DNA of 64,000 bases from Pleomorphovibrio marinus (GTDB lineage Bacteria; Bacteroidota; Bacteroidia; Cytophagales; Cyclobacteriaceae), in NCBI RefSeq assembly GCF_003347495.1, contig NZ_QCXY01000003.1, positions 1 to 64,000 of the forward strand, given 5' to 3'. Positions 38,057 to 50,601 of the stretch are shown one piece after another. The translations under genes and the position numbers were made by a program. The notes beneath the pieces were generated by a model. That model searched no databases. It had not been told where the DNA came from and saw nothing but the letters and a program-made list of their open reading frames with translations. Positions within the stretch are counted from its first letter, which is position 1. Each line of letters opens with the position of its first letter.

Positions 38057-39874
38057 TTATTTTTTCTTCTTTTTTCGGGTGTCCTTTTTCTGGTCGGCCA
38101 CCTTCATCGCCTCTTCCAACTTCATCTGAAATTTGGATTTTTTCTTATTGGCGTTTTTCGCTTTGGTTTCTTCCACCTTCTGACGGATTTTGCCATCATC
38201 CACAAATTGCTTGATCAAAGCCTGTTGACCGAAGGTCACCATGTTGGACACAAAATAGTAAAAACTCAATGCGGCAGGGAAGGAATTTAGCACAAACATA
38301 AAGACGACAGGCATGATGTAACCTATGTTTTTCATTGGCCCCTGCGCAGTGGTTAATTGGTTGTTGAAATGCGTATAAGCCAACTGAGAAACCGTCATCA
38401 ATAGGGTGAACAAACTCACGTGCGCCCCATAAAAGGGAATGGTAAAGGGCAAGTTTATGATGGAATCATAGGTAGAAAGGTCATGAGCCCATAAAAAGGA
38501 TTCCTGCCTCAATTCAATGGAATTGGGAAAGAAGAAAAACATTGCCAACAAGAAAGGCATTTGCAATACCATAGGCAGGCATCCCGAAATTGGGCTTACT
38601 CCTAACTGGCCAAAAAGCTTCATCTGCTCTTGTTGCATTTTGGTGGGGTCGTCCCCGTATTTTTCCTTCAACTCGTCTATTTCAGGCTTTATTACCCTCA
38701 TTTTGGCCATCCCTATGTAGGATTTATAGGTAAGCGGCAACAAGAAGAGCTTGATAATAAAAACGATCAAAATAATAATGACCCCGTAATTGTTGAAGTA
38801 CTTCTCTAGAAAATGGAACAAGTTGACAATGATGTACTTGTTCACCCAACTCACAAAGAAGTACCCCATGTCCACATTCTTGTCAAAATCAGGGGCAACC
38901 CTTCTTAATATATTGTAGTTGTTCGGACCAAAATAATAGCGTAATTCGGCTCCGTCTGCTGTGAGAGGCAACAGAATTTCCGACTGCATCACCTTTTCTA
39001 TTTCATCACTATCTTCGTCGGTGTCCTGAAAAAGGTTGTTGGCCTGCATTCCCCCATCCGCTATAATAGCTGAGGTGAAGAAGCGCTGCTTATAGGCTAC
39101 CCAATGCAGGGGTTTTTCAGGTCTAGCCTGGTCCTCGGAATTTCCAGTGGTTAGGTAATCGTACTTTCCATCGGAAGTGTAAAAATTCATATAGGTTTTT
39201 CTACGAGACTCTTCCAGATCTTCTTCTAATCTGGGTAGACGGTTCTCGTAGCGCAGGGTCACTTGTTGCTCGGATAGCTCAGCTCCAAGGTTACTGATGT
39301 TGAGTTTGTGTTGCAACTCATATCCTCTTGCAGGGAGGGTATAGATTCTTTGCACAGACCCGTTTTCCGTAGTTCCAGTGAAAACCAATTGCTTAACCTG
39401 TGTTTCCTCCAGCTCGGTATCCCTCTCCTCCACTTCGAAATAAAAGTCGTTCAGTGAAATTTCCCCTGATCTTGTACTTAGGGAATAATCAATTTCAGCC
39501 TTATCTTCCTCCAAAAGTATCAATGGCCTACCATCGAAGGTACTGAACCCCTTCAACTCAACCGATTTAATTTCAGCACCCTTGGTGGAAAACAGGATTT
39601 TGATATCGTCATTTTCCAGGACTACTTCCTTTTCCTCTCCTAATGCAAGGGAAGCAAAAGCCCCAAACTTTGACTGTAGCTGCTCCAATTTAGCACTATC
39701 CCCTTGTTCAGAAGTCAGCGGTGTAGGCTCCTGCTGGGGAGTTTCCTCCGGTACTTCGGCCTGGGCAGGGGTGTCTCGCTCCGGCAAGGGTTCGGGCCCA
39801 CTTGCAAAAAAGAGTGAGTAAACCAGAATTACCGCAGCAAAGAGCAATAACCCTGTCGCTTGATTTTTATCCAT
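38057..39874 (-). CDS. yidC: Membrane protein insertase YidC
   Basis: Inner-membrane insertase that places membrane proteins alone or with Sec. The 605 residues have an N-terminal span (about 5-23) and a Pro/Glu-rich linker. A large periplasmic beta domain follows (about 80-340; GAEIKSVELKGFSTFDGRPL). The conserved five-span core starts near 355, with SYIGMAKMRVIKPEIDELKE, PISGCLPMVLQMPFLLAMFF and a final span before a Lys-rich tail (KKDTRKKKKK). The tail probably contacts the ribosome. It is 50 bases downstream of pyrG and ends in a strong terminator. Confidence 0.96.
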   Translation of the reverse strand: MDKNQATGLLLFAAVILVYSLFFASGPEPLPERDTPAQAEVPEETPQQEPTPLTSEQGDSAKLEQLQSKFGAFASLALGEEKEVVLENDDIKILFSTKGAEIKSVELKGFSTFDGRPLILLEEDKAEIDYSLSTRSGEISLNDFYFEVEERDTELEETQVKQLVFTGTTENGSVQRIYTLPARGYELQHKLNISNLGAELSEQQVTLRYENRLPRLEEDLEESRRKTYMNFYTSDGKYDYLTTGNSEDQARPEKPLHWVAYKQRFFTSAIIADGGMQANNLFQDTDEDSDEIEKVMQSEILLPLTADGAELRYYFGPNNYNILRRVAPDFDKNVDMGYFFVSWVNKYIIVNLFHFLEKYFNNYGVIIILIVFIIKLFLLPLTYKSYIGMAKMRVIKPEIDELKEKYGDDPTKMQQEQMKLFGQLGVSPISGCLPMVLQMPFLLAMFFFFPNSIELRQESFLWAHDLSTYDSIINLPFTIPFYGAHVSLFTLLMTVSQLAYTHFNNQLTTAQGPMKNIGYIMPVVFMFVLNSFPAALSFYYFVSNMVTFGQQALIKQFVDDGKIRQKVEETKAKNANKKKSKFQMKLEEAMKVADQKKDTRKKKKK

Positions 39875-39924
39875 AGTGTGTATCTTTGATAGGTTGGGGA
39901 CTACTCCCCTCCTATTGCTCTAAC

Positions 39925-42537
<2,613 letters not shown>

Positions 42538-42539
<2 letters not shown>

Positions 42540-42804
42540 GAACAATCGAGAAAAATTAAATAAAATGGACAGGGCACTTTCACTTATGGAAGACCTTAAA
42601 AACAGTCAAGTCGCTTTAGTAGAAAAAGTTACCCAGCTTCAATTGGAAGCCATGGAATTCAATTTTTCGGATATGGAGAAGAATATGGCCACCCTCTATT
42701 CCAGGTACCAAGATTCTTTGGAAATGCTTGATAAGGAAATAGAAAGGTTTGAGATCAAAAGAAATAAATTTGAAAATGAAAATGACATTGGCCAAGAGGA
42801 TTGA
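42538..42804 (+). CDS. Small coiled-coil protein, function unknown
   Basis: Highly charged 88-residue protein, almost entirely predicted helix or coiled coil (KNSQVALVEKVTQLQLEAME; SLEMLDKEIERFEIKRNKF). No family recognised. The ATG at 42538 overlaps, on the other strand, the ATG of the glycosyltransferase (shared CATG). An ATG at 42565 would give 79 residues and avoid the overlap. No signal or membrane segment. A cytoplasmic scaffold or adaptor role is only a guess. Confidence 0.65.
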
Positions 42805-42914
42805 AAGTATTCTGCATGGATACGCTAGGGAAGATTTTTTCAACAAAACCCTACCTTTCTCTTCCAAAGCATAAGAACTAAAATTTTAAATTTTGTTTTA
42901 CGGAATTTCTGTCA

Positions 42915-43100
42915 TCAAGTATCCTCTGCCTTCTTTATCAGTCCCAACCCTGAACTGAAAAAAATTAATCCGAGAAGAAACAAGACCAATATAGTCTTCC
43001 AGTCATTCCCCTCATCACTTAAAAATAAATAAGACCCATAAATTAAACCGAAAATTCCGGCTAATGTTAGTAAGGGACCAAAAACTCTAATTAAATTCAT
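42915..43100 (-). CDS. Small two-span membrane protein
   Basis: From the ATG at 43100 a 61-residue protein; a start at 43130 would give 71. It has two hydrophobic segments (LTLAGIFGLIYGSYLFL and ILVLFLLGLIFFSSGLGLI) joined by an acidic loop, and a short charged tail. Family not recognised. It diverges from pckA and is not obviously cotranscribed with anything. Confidence 0.65.
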   Translation of the reverse strand: MNLIRVFGPLLTLAGIFGLIYGSYLFLSDEGNDWKTILVLFLLGLIFFSSGLGLIKKAEDT

Positions 43101-43206
43101 TATTTGCATTTTTTGTAGAAACCTATACAAAAACGTTGCCAGAATAGAATGATTTTAATCAGCTTTATAAAGGACGAATGACACCCCTGCCTTTAAAAAG
43201 ACCTTT

Positions 43207-43214
43207 TATTTTTG
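43207..43214 (+). promoter_or_regulatory. Bacteroidota -7 element before pckA
   Basis: TATTTTTG fits TAnnTTTG and lies 28 bases before the pckA ATG, giving a short leader. No clear -33 TTG at standard spacing was seen. Confidence 0.4.
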
Positions 43215-43242
43215 TAAACATCAAAAACCCAAATAAAGAGTC

Positions 43243-44826
43243 ATGGAATTTACACTTAAAAAATATGGAATAGAGGTTCCAACCATACTTAGAAACGGCG
43301 CCACACCTATTCTCTATGAGTCCGCATTAAACCTTGAAAAAGGGTCTGCCATCTCAGATACCGGTGCCCTGATGGTGTATTCCGGTAAAAGGACCGGGAG
43401 GAGCCCCCGGGATAAGCGGATCGTAAGAAACGAAAACTCCGAAAAGCACATTGACTGGGGACCTGTAAACTTTGAAATGGATGAGCACACTTTTATGGTA
43501 AACCGTGAAAGAGCCATTGATTATTTTAATACTAGGGAAAACCTGTATGTCGTTGATGCTTTTGCAGGCTGGGAAAACAAATATAGGCTTAAGATAAGAA
43601 TAGTGTGTACCCGTGCTTACCATGCATTGTTTATGCAAAACATGCTGATAATGCCTTCCGCAGAGGAACTTGAGAATTTCGGAGAACCAGACTACATCAT
43701 TTTTAATGCAGGGAGCTTCCCTGCCAACCAATTCACCACGACCATGACCTCCAAAACCAGTATAGGCATCAACCTGGAAAGGAAAGAAATGGTGATATTA
43801 GGCACCGAGTATGCCGGTGAAATGAAAAAGGGAGTATTTTCTATCATGAATTATCTCATGCCTCTGGAAAAAGTCCTGCCGATGCACTGCTCTGCCAATG
43901 TGGGGGAAAATGGTGACGTGACTCTATTGTTTGGACTATCCGGAACCGGAAAGACCACTCTTAGCGCTGATCCCAAAAGAAAGTTGATAGGAGATGATGA
44001 ACATTGTTGGCATGAAAAAGGGGTTTTTAATATTGAGGGAGGCTGCTATGCAAAGGCCATTGACCTAAGCGAGGAAAACGAACCGGACATCTACAGGGCT
44101 ATCAGGTATGGCACAGTGCTGGAAAATGTGGTGTATGATCCACAAACCAGGAAAGTAAATTACAGCGACACCAGTATCACCCAAAACACCAGGGCATCCT
44201 ATCCCATTGAATTCATTGACAACACACAAATTCCTTGTGTAGCAGGGGACCCCAAAAATATTATCTTCCTTACTTGCGATGCCTTTGGTGTATTGCCCCC
44301 AGTGAGCAAGCTGACCCCAGACCAGGCCAGCTACCATTTTATTTCAGGCTATACGGCAAAGGTAGCCGGTACGGAAATGGGTGTTAAGGAACCTCAAGCC
44401 ACCTTTAGTGCCTGCTTTGGAGCAGCATTTATGATGTGGCACCCCAACACCTATGCCACCCTTTTGGCAGATAAAATGAGGGAACACAAGGTGAATGCCT
44501 GGTTAGTAAATACTGGGTGGAGCGGAGGAGATTACGGGGAAGGAGCTAGGATAAAATTAGCCTATACCCGCGCCATATTGGATGCTATCCATCATGGGGA
44601 TTTTGAAGGAGTGGAAACACAGAGGGAAGAGAATTTTGGGTTGGAAATTCCCTTGTCTTGCCCTGGGGTTCCTGAAAATATTTTGCTCCCAGAAAATACT
44701 TGGAAAAACAAAAAGAGGTTCTCAGAGATCAAAACCAAACTTGTAGACCTGTTCATTGGGAATTTCAAGCAGTTTGAGCAACAGGTAAGTCCTGAAATAA
44801 TAGAGGCCGGTCCAAAGAAAAGCTAA
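43243..44826 (+). CDS. pckA: Phosphoenolpyruvate carboxykinase (ATP)
   Basis: Converts oxaloacetate and ATP to phosphoenolpyruvate, the entry step of gluconeogenesis; cytoplasmic. The 527 residues match the ATP-type enzyme. They show [20 protein letters not shown] near residue 40, the kinase-1a (Walker A-like) motif [20 protein letters not shown] (about 230-249), the metal-binding GDDEHCW, and the arginine-containing [12 protein letters not shown] region (written here as [12 protein letters not shown]). A single-gene unit with its own -7 motif and a strong terminator. Confidence 0.96.
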   Translation: MEFTLKKYGIEVPTILRNGATPILYESALNLEKGSAISDTGALMVYSGKRTGRSPRDKRIVRNENSEKHIDWGPVNFEMDEHTFMVNRERAIDYFNTRENLYVVDAFAGWENKYRLKIRIVCTRAYHALFMQNMLIMPSAEELENFGEPDYIIFNAGSFPANQFTTTMTSKTSIGINLERKEMVILGTEYAGEMKKGVFSIMNYLMPLEKVLPMHCSANVGENGDVTLLFGLSGTGKTTLSADPKRKLIGDDEHCWHEKGVFNIEGGCYAKAIDLSEENEPDIYRAIRYGTVLENVVYDPQTRKVNYSDTSITQNTRASYPIEFIDNTQIPCVAGDPKNIIFLTCDAFGVLPPVSKLTPDQASYHFISGYTAKVAGTEMGVKEPQATFSACFGAAFMMWHPNTYATLLADKMREHKVNAWLVNTGWSGGDYGEGARIKLAYTRAILDAIHHGDFEGVETQREENFGLEIPLSCPGVPENILLPENTWKNKKRFSEIKTKLVDLFIGNFKQFEQQVSPEIIEAGPKKS

Positions 44827-44852
44827 TATCCCATCGTAAGAAAGACAAAATA

Positions 44853-44907
44853 AACCTTTGGGAAACTAATCAATATAAAAATTGAGAAGGCTCCCAAAGG
44901 TTTTTTT
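44853..44907 (+). terminator. Intrinsic terminator of pckA
   Basis: AACCTTTGGGA at 44853-44863 pairs perfectly with TCCCAAAGGTT at 44892-44902, and the right arm runs into seven T residues (44901-44907). It lies 26 bases after the pckA stop. Confidence 0.88.
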
Positions 44908-45068
44908 GAAGTTGGTCTACAAATGTGGCCACTAATTTCTTCCCCTAACAACCCTGTCAATACGGTTTACCGTAATAATAGGGTACATATGGAAATGGCC
45001 TTGAGGCATGTTTCATGGTCCTAACACAGAAGAAAGACTGTGACCACCCAAAGTGAACTTTTTATTAC

Positions 45069-45695
45069 TTATTTGATTATAGCGGCCCTAACTTTTACTT
45101 TTTTGCTTAAGCGATTATTATAAACAATCCCATCCAAGGAAAAGTTGGGGTAGCCGGGCTCCTCCACTTCCGTACTTTCCAAAATCCTAAAAGTCTTGCC
45201 ATTGGATTTGGTATAGGCATCGATCCTTTCTCGGGCGTTCTTGATGGCAAGCTCAAATAATTGCAGCTGCATAGACGCTAATTCCTCAGCACTTATAAAA
45301 GTGCCATTTGTATTTAAATACCCAGGGATTTTATTTTTTTCCATCAACTTAGCAATTTCCTCTACCAAATCCGGTCCTTCCACATGCATTTGGTAGGTTA
45401 AGTTATGAATAAACCTACCTACATTCTCCCCGTGGGGATCGCTTTCTTGGTACATGTTTTCATACTGGAGCTTGGGGTTAAATTTTGCCAACTCCCCTTC
45501 CCGTATCTGTTTAAGAAAGGTATCTTTTTGGTCAGTGGATCCATTAAAACTGATGCTGACCACGGTCTTTGAACCGGATAATTCAATTTCTGAAATGCCC
45601 ATCATTTCGATGGTCTCGACGTTTTGGTGACTTTTCTGCCCACAGGCTACGAGCAAACAGACCATAAGTACCGGTACAAACCCATTTTTTTTCAT
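45069..45695 (-). CDS. SIMPL/DUF541-like lipoprotein
   Basis: Exported lipoprotein of 208 residues with lipobox VCLLVAC (Cys about residue 18). The C-terminal half resembles SIMPL (DUF541) domains: an alanine-containing amphipathic helix LFELAIKNARERIDAYTKSN, then KTFRILESTEVEEPG, and a last strand KKVKVRAAI. SIMPL proteins are periplasmic or surface proteins of unknown biochemical role. It is a single gene between pckA and a small lipocalin-like gene. Family assignment is moderate. Confidence 0.65.
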   Translation of the reverse strand: MKKNGFVPVLMVCLLVACGQKSHQNVETIEMMGISEIELSGSKTVVSISFNGSTDQKDTFLKQIREGELAKFNPKLQYENMYQESDPHGENVGRFIHNLTYQMHVEGPDLVEEIAKLMEKNKIPGYLNTNGTFISAEELASMQLQLFELAIKNARERIDAYTKSNGKTFRILESTEVEEPGYPNFSLDGIVYNNRLSKKVKVRAAIIK

Positions 45696-45948
45696 TGATT
45701 GTTTACTGTTTAAAGTTAAATTCTGAAGTGTGAAAGCCAGTTAATTAAGTAGTAATAAGAAAAACGATAAGTGTATAGATTTCAAGAGTTCAGCTAACAA
45801 ATAAATTTAATTTACTCCCCATCATTTACCCCACTACAGTGGTAAAGACAGGCAAATAAGGCATAATGGTGACCCTCCTATATTAAAAAGGTTAGCCCCT
45901 TCAGCGGCAGATATTACTTTTCCATAATAGATAGATCCCTTTGGTAAA

Positions 45949-46353
45949 CTATTGAAGCAATTTTTTAAATTTGAACCAACACCCTTCTATGCAAACTGGG
46001 GATACAGGAGTAAGCTTCATAAAATCCTTCTTCATTTCTACCGCATAAACCTGAGATTGCTCCATAAATTCTTTCTCCCCACAGAAAATATCCAGCTTCA
46101 GTTCCTCACCGTCAAAATAGAAAAAACCACTGCCACAATCCTCTTTGGGGCTTTTGACAAAAGTTTGGTTGGGGAAAAAAGTTATTTTCCTTTCATCTTT
46201 TACAGTAGTCACATTTAACCCTCCTCCAGTACTAATTGCAGATTCCACCAGCTTCCAAGTACCCTCCAACCCTTGCGGGTTTCTTTCAAACTCCTGATGC
46301 TCCCCTAACGTGCAACTCATTAGCACCAAAACCAAATATACCCATCTTTGCAT
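45949..46353 (-). CDS. Small lipocalin-like lipoprotein
   Basis: 134-residue lipoprotein with lipobox VLMSC (Cys about residue 14). After a short linker it has GTWKLVESAIS, the opening strand typical of lipocalin-like domains in Bacteroidota. Several beta strands follow, with four Cys residues (SPKEDCGSG, LDIFCGEK, SPVCIEGCWF) that could form disulfides in the periplasm. Ligand unknown. It lies 175 bases from the Rrf2 regulator gene on the same strand. Confidence 0.65.
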   Translation of the reverse strand: MQRWVYLVLVLMSCTLGEHQEFERNPQGLEGTWKLVESAISTGGGLNVTTVKDERKITFFPNQTFVKSPKEDCGSGFFYFDGEELKLDIFCGEKEFMEQSQVYAVEMKKDFMKLTPVSPVCIEGCWFKFKKLLQ

Positions 46354-46528
46354 AGCTTGTACCTACCTTTAAATGAGGTAGCAATTCCAAGACGAAAAAA
46401 ATAACAATAATGCGACAGTCAAGCGGTTTTTTTATCAAAATTTAGTAGGGTTCATTTTGGAGAACCATGCCATATATTTTTCGCCTTTTTATAAAACGAA
46501 TTTGCCTATTATTAGAATAATCTCCTGT

Positions 46529-46969
46529 TCAATTCAAAAGTCTGGAAAGCACTGTACTGCCACTTTCCACTTCTTGGGCAAGTTGTTTAAGGCTTTTTTT
46601 GGTCAACATATGTACCACATGAACCCTAACCTTTTTTATTTCACTATGAAGAGGGCAAGGGTTTTCCTCAGAGCATTCCTCCAAGCCTAGACTGCAGCCA
46701 TTGAAAAGTTCGTCACCATCTATGGCTTCCACTAAGTCCTTTAAAGTAAACTTCTCATGCTTTTCATCCACATAAAATCCTCCTGAGGGGCCCTTTTGAC
46801 TTCCCAAGATTTTCTGTCTTACCAGTGTTTGCAAGATTTTTGCAGTAAAGGGCTCAGGGGCATCTACATGCTTGCTAATTTCCTTAGCTCCTACTTTTTG
46901 GTCTTGAAGACTTTTTTTCCAAACGTAAATTACCGCCCTTATTCCGTATTGACAGGCTTTTGAGAACAT
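46529..46969 (-). CDS. Rrf2-family regulator with iron-sulfur cysteines, NsrR-like
   Basis: Transcription regulator of 146 residues with a winged helix at the N-terminus (ACQYGIRAVIYVWKK; AKILQTLVRQKILGSQKGPSGGFYV). It has cysteines at 92, 99 and 105 in a Cx6Cx5C pattern. IscR and NsrR place three cluster-binding Cys at almost the same positions. Given the adjacent NO-reductase genes, an NO-sensing role like NsrR is likely, though IscR- or RsrR-type sensing is possible. It lies 97 bases downstream of the norF-like gene on the same strand and may have its own promoter. Confidence 0.82.
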   Translation of the reverse strand: MFSKACQYGIRAVIYVWKKSLQDQKVGAKEISKHVDAPEPFTAKILQTLVRQKILGSQKGPSGGFYVDEKHEKFTLKDLVEAIDGDELFNGCSLGLEECSEENPCPLHSEIKKVRVHVVHMLTKKSLKQLAQEVESGSTVLSRLLN

Positions 46970-47066
46970 TGTATTAGTGGATTAAAATTAACCAAGGTAA
47001 AATGGCAAAACGATTTCCTAAAGGGTAAAACTAATCAAAAAATAGATATATCTACCTTTTTTTCGA

Positions 47067-47312
47067 TTATGCAGCCAATGCCAAACCCCCAACTATTAAA
47101 GCAAACAAGGCCCCAAGAAACAAAATGGTTCTTTTCCAAAACAAATGAGCATGAACCAATTCCATAAACCAAAGGGCCACAAGGCTAAATTTCACCATAG
47201 CAAGGGCCATGACCAACACAGCCAGGTTCCTGCCCATTTCCATATACTGTGCAATCCATCCTGTCGACAGTGTGAGGCCTACCAAAAGAGAAAATACTAT
47301 TGCGTTTTTCAT
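47067..47312 (-). CDS. NorF-like / cytochrome oxidase subunit IV-type small protein
   Basis: 81-residue membrane protein from the ATG at 47312, which avoids overlapping the norE-like stop; a longer frame to 47363 is possible. Three hydrophobic segments are seen, with KFSLVALWFMELVHAHLFWK, a pattern typical of the COX4_pro/NorF family. It follows the norE-like gene by 11 bases. Such small subunits support assembly or activity of NO reductase. They are not catalytic. Confidence 0.75.
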   Translation of the reverse strand: MKNAIVFSLLVGLTLSTGWIAQYMEMGRNLAVLVMALAMVKFSLVALWFMELVHAHLFWKRTILFLGALFALIVGGLALAA

Positions 47313-47323
47313 TCCAATTTCGT

Positions 47324-47920
47324 TTAATAGATCAAATACAATGCAGGAAATAACAACAGCCAAATCAAATCACACATGTGCCAAAATGCTGCTCCTGAAA
47401 CCAGGTTCTCCACATTTTCTTCTTCTTTACCTGATTTAAAGCTGAAAGATAAAACGATCAAGATCACCATTCCTACCACCACATGAATCAAATGAAAGCC
47501 TGTCAATAACCAATATAGGGTAAAGAACATATTATCGTCCATGATCAATCCTGACCCTAACTTTTGGGTGTATTCAAAGGTTTTGATGGCTACGAACAAT
47601 GCCCCTAATAGTAATGTGAACCCAATCCATTTTTTCGCTTTTCCCAAATTTCCCAGCCGGGCAAAATATACGGACTGTGCCATTAGAAAACCACTGCCCA
47701 TTAAAACCAAGGTATTCAGTAGTCCCAAATGGGTATCCAGATGTGCGGCAGCAGACTGAAACAACTCAGGCTCCTGCCTTCCATAAACTACCAATGCCAA
47801 AAGGCCGAGACCAAAAGTGAACAGCTCCAGTAGGATCACAATCCAAATCAATAAACCTCCGGGTGGGTTGGATAATTCCGACTTCACAGGCCAGGAAACC
47901 GTTGCAGGTGACAAATTCAT
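47324..47920 (-). CDS. norE: NorE-like cytochrome oxidase subunit III-family protein
   Basis: Membrane protein of 198 residues with five hydrophobic spans. The subunit III signature is in WLLTGFHLIHVVVGMVILIV and in GAAFWHMCDLIWLLLFPALY. In heme-copper oxidase operons this is CoxC. Here it sits between norD and a norF-like gene with no oxidase subunit I, so NorE is the better name. NorEF is not essential for NO reduction but raises activity in other bacteria. Two bases separate it from norD. Confidence 0.82.
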   Translation of the reverse strand: MNLSPATVSWPVKSELSNPPGGLLIWIVILLELFTFGLGLLALVVYGRQEPELFQSAAAHLDTHLGLLNTLVLMGSGFLMAQSVYFARLGNLGKAKKWIGFTLLLGALFVAIKTFEYTQKLGSGLIMDDNMFFTLYWLLTGFHLIHVVVGMVILIVLSFSFKSGKEEENVENLVSGAAFWHMCDLIWLLLFPALYLIY

Positions 47921-47922
47921 AG

Positions 47923-49683
47923 TTAATTATGTTTAATTTTTTCGAATATTTGAAAGAGTGCCTTTAACATTTCTATGGGGGTGGTCAAAATTTGGTAATG
48001 ATTTTGACCAAACATTTGCGGGAGATAATACTTTGCAGAGGCCTCAATGGCCAGGGCGTAGGCATGGGTATTTCTTTCATTCAGCTCCCTAAGGGCCTGC
48101 TTCACATCATTAATCCCATACTTGCCTTCATATTTGTCATAGTCATTGGGCTTTCCGTCTGAGAGAAGGATCACCCATTTATTTTTCGAACTTCTTCGGT
48201 CCAGTTTTGCACCAGCATGCCTTAGTGCTGCACCAATCCTGGTATAGCCAGAAGGCTCCACAGCACCTATCTTATGCTTTGCAGAAATCCACTTTTCGTC
48301 AAAATCCTTGATGGTGAGGTAGGAGGCATAATTCCTGGTCTTAGAATAAAACCCGTCTATGCAAAAGTCAATCTGAAATTCATCTAAAACCTCCCCAAAA
48401 AGGATGGACACCTGTTTTTCTACATCAATCACCCGGTTGTTGGCGGCATATCCGTCTGTGGAAAGACTGATGTCCAAAAGTAGTAGTATGGAAATATCCT
48501 TCTCCTTTTTCCTTTTTGAAAGGTACACCTTCTCGTTGGGGGTAATTTTAGCCATCACCTCAGTGTACCTATCAGTCAGGGCATCCAAATCAAAATCCTC
48601 TCCACTGGATTGCCTGCGGAACAGCCTCCACTTATTATTCAAAGAAGTGAGCATTTTCCTGATGTTCATTAGGGTAGTAGAATGCTGCTGTAAGGTGGCA
48701 TGATAGTAGCCAGTATCGGTTTCCTTTTGTTCAAAAGGATAAACCTTGCAAAATTCTCTTTTGTAATTGGTCTTTTTATAATCCCATTCATCGTATGCGA
48801 TAAAGTGATGCCTTGAGGGAGCCTCAGCACTCTCGCTTACCGTGGCATTTTCCATAAATTCTGCCTGATAGACGGAATGGGTAGGGTCATCTACCCTTAC
48901 GGTTAGGTGCATGCGCAACTCATCCAATGCATCCTGGTGATCCTCCAACTCATCTTTTCCATCAAAATCCCTCCAAACACCACTGGATTCCTCAGCCGTT
49001 TCTACCTTTTCAAAATTATGTAATAATACATAATCCTCCTGTTGCTTTTTATCAATTTGTAGGGTTTTGATGGCTTCTACTGCCTTGGCTTTTAACAAGG
49101 TTGTAGGCGTTAGGGTCGCTTGCTTTTTTGCCCTGTCATTGATGTGCTGCAATTTATCCTTCTTAGAAAGGGATGACTGGTACATCCATTTGCCATATAC
49201 CCAGGAATAATCTACCTCTTCTCCATTTTTACTTAATTCAGCAATGATGGAGTCATAGATTCCCATGACTGAGGGCAATTCCTCCGAAATACTATGCAGC
49301 ACTTCTCCCGAGGTATTCCGAGCCATCTGCCTGGACAATTCAAGGTCTTCCCCTTCTTTTTCACTTTGCCAGTTCAATCCCAAGCGGGACTGAAAACTTA
49401 GAAATACCGTCCTAAAGAGATAAAAGGAAAGGTTTTCCTCCCAGGTAGACAGTAAGCTGAAATGGGCGGGAAGAAAAAAGCTTTCTTCCTTATATCCACC
49501 TTCCCGCTCGGCAGGGAACAAGTAAATGGCCTTGCCCGTAAGTGCCCTTGCCAAAAAGGTAAGCCTTGGTTTGATTGCCTCCAGGTCCACCTTGTAGGAG
49601 AGCCCATCCTCGGTGATACGCTGTTTTTTCTTCAAGTATTTTACTACCTTTCCGTATATCCACTCATCCAAATCCAGTCCCAT
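47923..49683 (-). CDS. norD: NO reductase activation protein NorD (VWA domain)
   Basis: Cytoplasmic partner of NorQ that helps mature NorBC, 586 residues. The C-terminal von Willebrand A domain starts near residue 395 with the MIDAS motif LLLDISLSTDG. Next are a conserved Thr in GYTRIGAALRHAG and the Asp in VILLSDGKPNDYD. The N-terminal 390 residues are the helical NorD/CbbO region. NorD length in proteobacteria is similar, about 600-640. It lies 70 bases downstream of norQ. Confidence 0.88.
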   Translation of the reverse strand: MGLDLDEWIYGKVVKYLKKKQRITEDGLSYKVDLEAIKPRLTFLARALTGKAIYLFPAEREGGYKEESFFLPAHFSLLSTWEENLSFYLFRTVFLSFQSRLGLNWQSEKEGEDLELSRQMARNTSGEVLHSISEELPSVMGIYDSIIAELSKNGEEVDYSWVYGKWMYQSSLSKKDKLQHINDRAKKQATLTPTTLLKAKAVEAIKTLQIDKKQQEDYVLLHNFEKVETAEESSGVWRDFDGKDELEDHQDALDELRMHLTVRVDDPTHSVYQAEFMENATVSESAEAPSRHHFIAYDEWDYKKTNYKREFCKVYPFEQKETDTGYYHATLQQHSTTLMNIRKMLTSLNNKWRLFRRQSSGEDFDLDALTDRYTEVMAKITPNEKVYLSKRKKEKDISILLLLDISLSTDGYAANNRVIDVEKQVSILFGEVLDEFQIDFCIDGFYSKTRNYASYLTIKDFDEKWISAKHKIGAVEPSGYTRIGAALRHAGAKLDRRSSKNKWVILLSDGKPNDYDKYEGKYGINDVKQALRELNERNTHAYALAIEASAKYYLPQMFGQNHYQILTTPIEMLKALFQIFEKIKHN

Positions 49684-49753
49684 GACATATTTTGTTTAAC
49701 TAATTGAATTGCCCAACCCAGAACTTTAGAGAATGGATTGAAAAAGGCAAGGT

Positions 49754-50536
49754 TTAAATCATTAGGTCGCAAAGGTCCTTTAAGGCCTCTAAAGTCTGCG
49801 GCTCATCCGTTAAAGGCTGTACCATCGCCACATTTACAGATAATCGCTTGGGAAGACCGCTTTTGATAAGTTTTGCCGCATCTATCAAAAGCCTCGTGGA
49901 AACAGTCTCCGCAAGCCCAAGCTCTGTGAGGTTTCTGATTTTTCCGGCAATTTTTACCAGTCGTTTTGCAGAATCCCAATCTAATTCGGTCTCATTCACG
50001 ATAATGTCCGCCTCCACCTCCGGTATTGGGTAATCGAAGGAAATAGCCACGAATCTTTGCCGGGTAGAAGGTTTTAGTTCTTTAAAACCCCTTTGGTATC
50101 CTGGATTGAAAGAGGCCACCAGCATAAAACCACTTGCTGCCTTCACATTTTCACCCAACTTATCGATGAATAATTCTCTCCTGTGGTCTGTGAGGGAGTG
50201 AATGGCTACGATTACATCAGGTCTGGCTTCCGCAATTTCATCCAGGTAGAGTATGGCTCCTTCCCTCACTGCGGCGGTAAGCGGTCCGTCTATCCACACC
50301 GTTTCTGCACCTTTTATGATAAACCTCCCAATCAGATCGGTGGAAGAGGTTTCCTCGTGACAACTGACAGTGATGAGCTTTTTGTCCAACTCATGGGCCA
50401 TAAATTCCACAAACCGGGATTTACCAGTGCCAGTAGGCCCTTTAAGTAACAAGGGCAAATGATTTTGAAAAGCATGGTAAAAAACCTCGGATTCCTTGTG
50501 GGTTTCATGGTAATAGGGAGCTGATTTCACTAGCAT
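49754..50536 (-). CDS. norQ: NO reductase activation ATPase NorQ (CbbQ/MoxR type)
   Basis: AAA+ ATPase of 260 residues that, with NorD, inserts iron or activates NorB. Walker A is LLLKGPTGTGKSRFVE (about residues 31-46) and Walker B is AILYLDEIAEARPDV. A sensor region SFNPGYQRGFKELKPSTRQRF and the arginine finger follow. The C-terminal part is the CbbQ_C domain. It lies between norB and norD, which fits the norCBQD order known in denitrifiers. Confidence 0.9.
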   Translation of the reverse strand: MLVKSAPYYHETHKESEVFYHAFQNHLPLLLKGPTGTGKSRFVEFMAHELDKKLITVSCHEETSSTDLIGRFIIKGAETVWIDGPLTAAVREGAILYLDEIAEARPDVIVAIHSLTDHRRELFIDKLGENVKAASGFMLVASFNPGYQRGFKELKPSTRQRFVAISFDYPIPEVEADIIVNETELDWDSAKRLVKIAGKIRNLTELGLAETVSTRLLIDAAKLIKSGLPKRLSVNVAMVQPLTDEPQTLEALKDLCDLMI

Positions 50537-50601
50537 GGTTAAGTAATTTATGGCCGGGAAACCCCTGGTTGCCCGGCCGGTGATACATTCTTAAAAATCA
50601 A

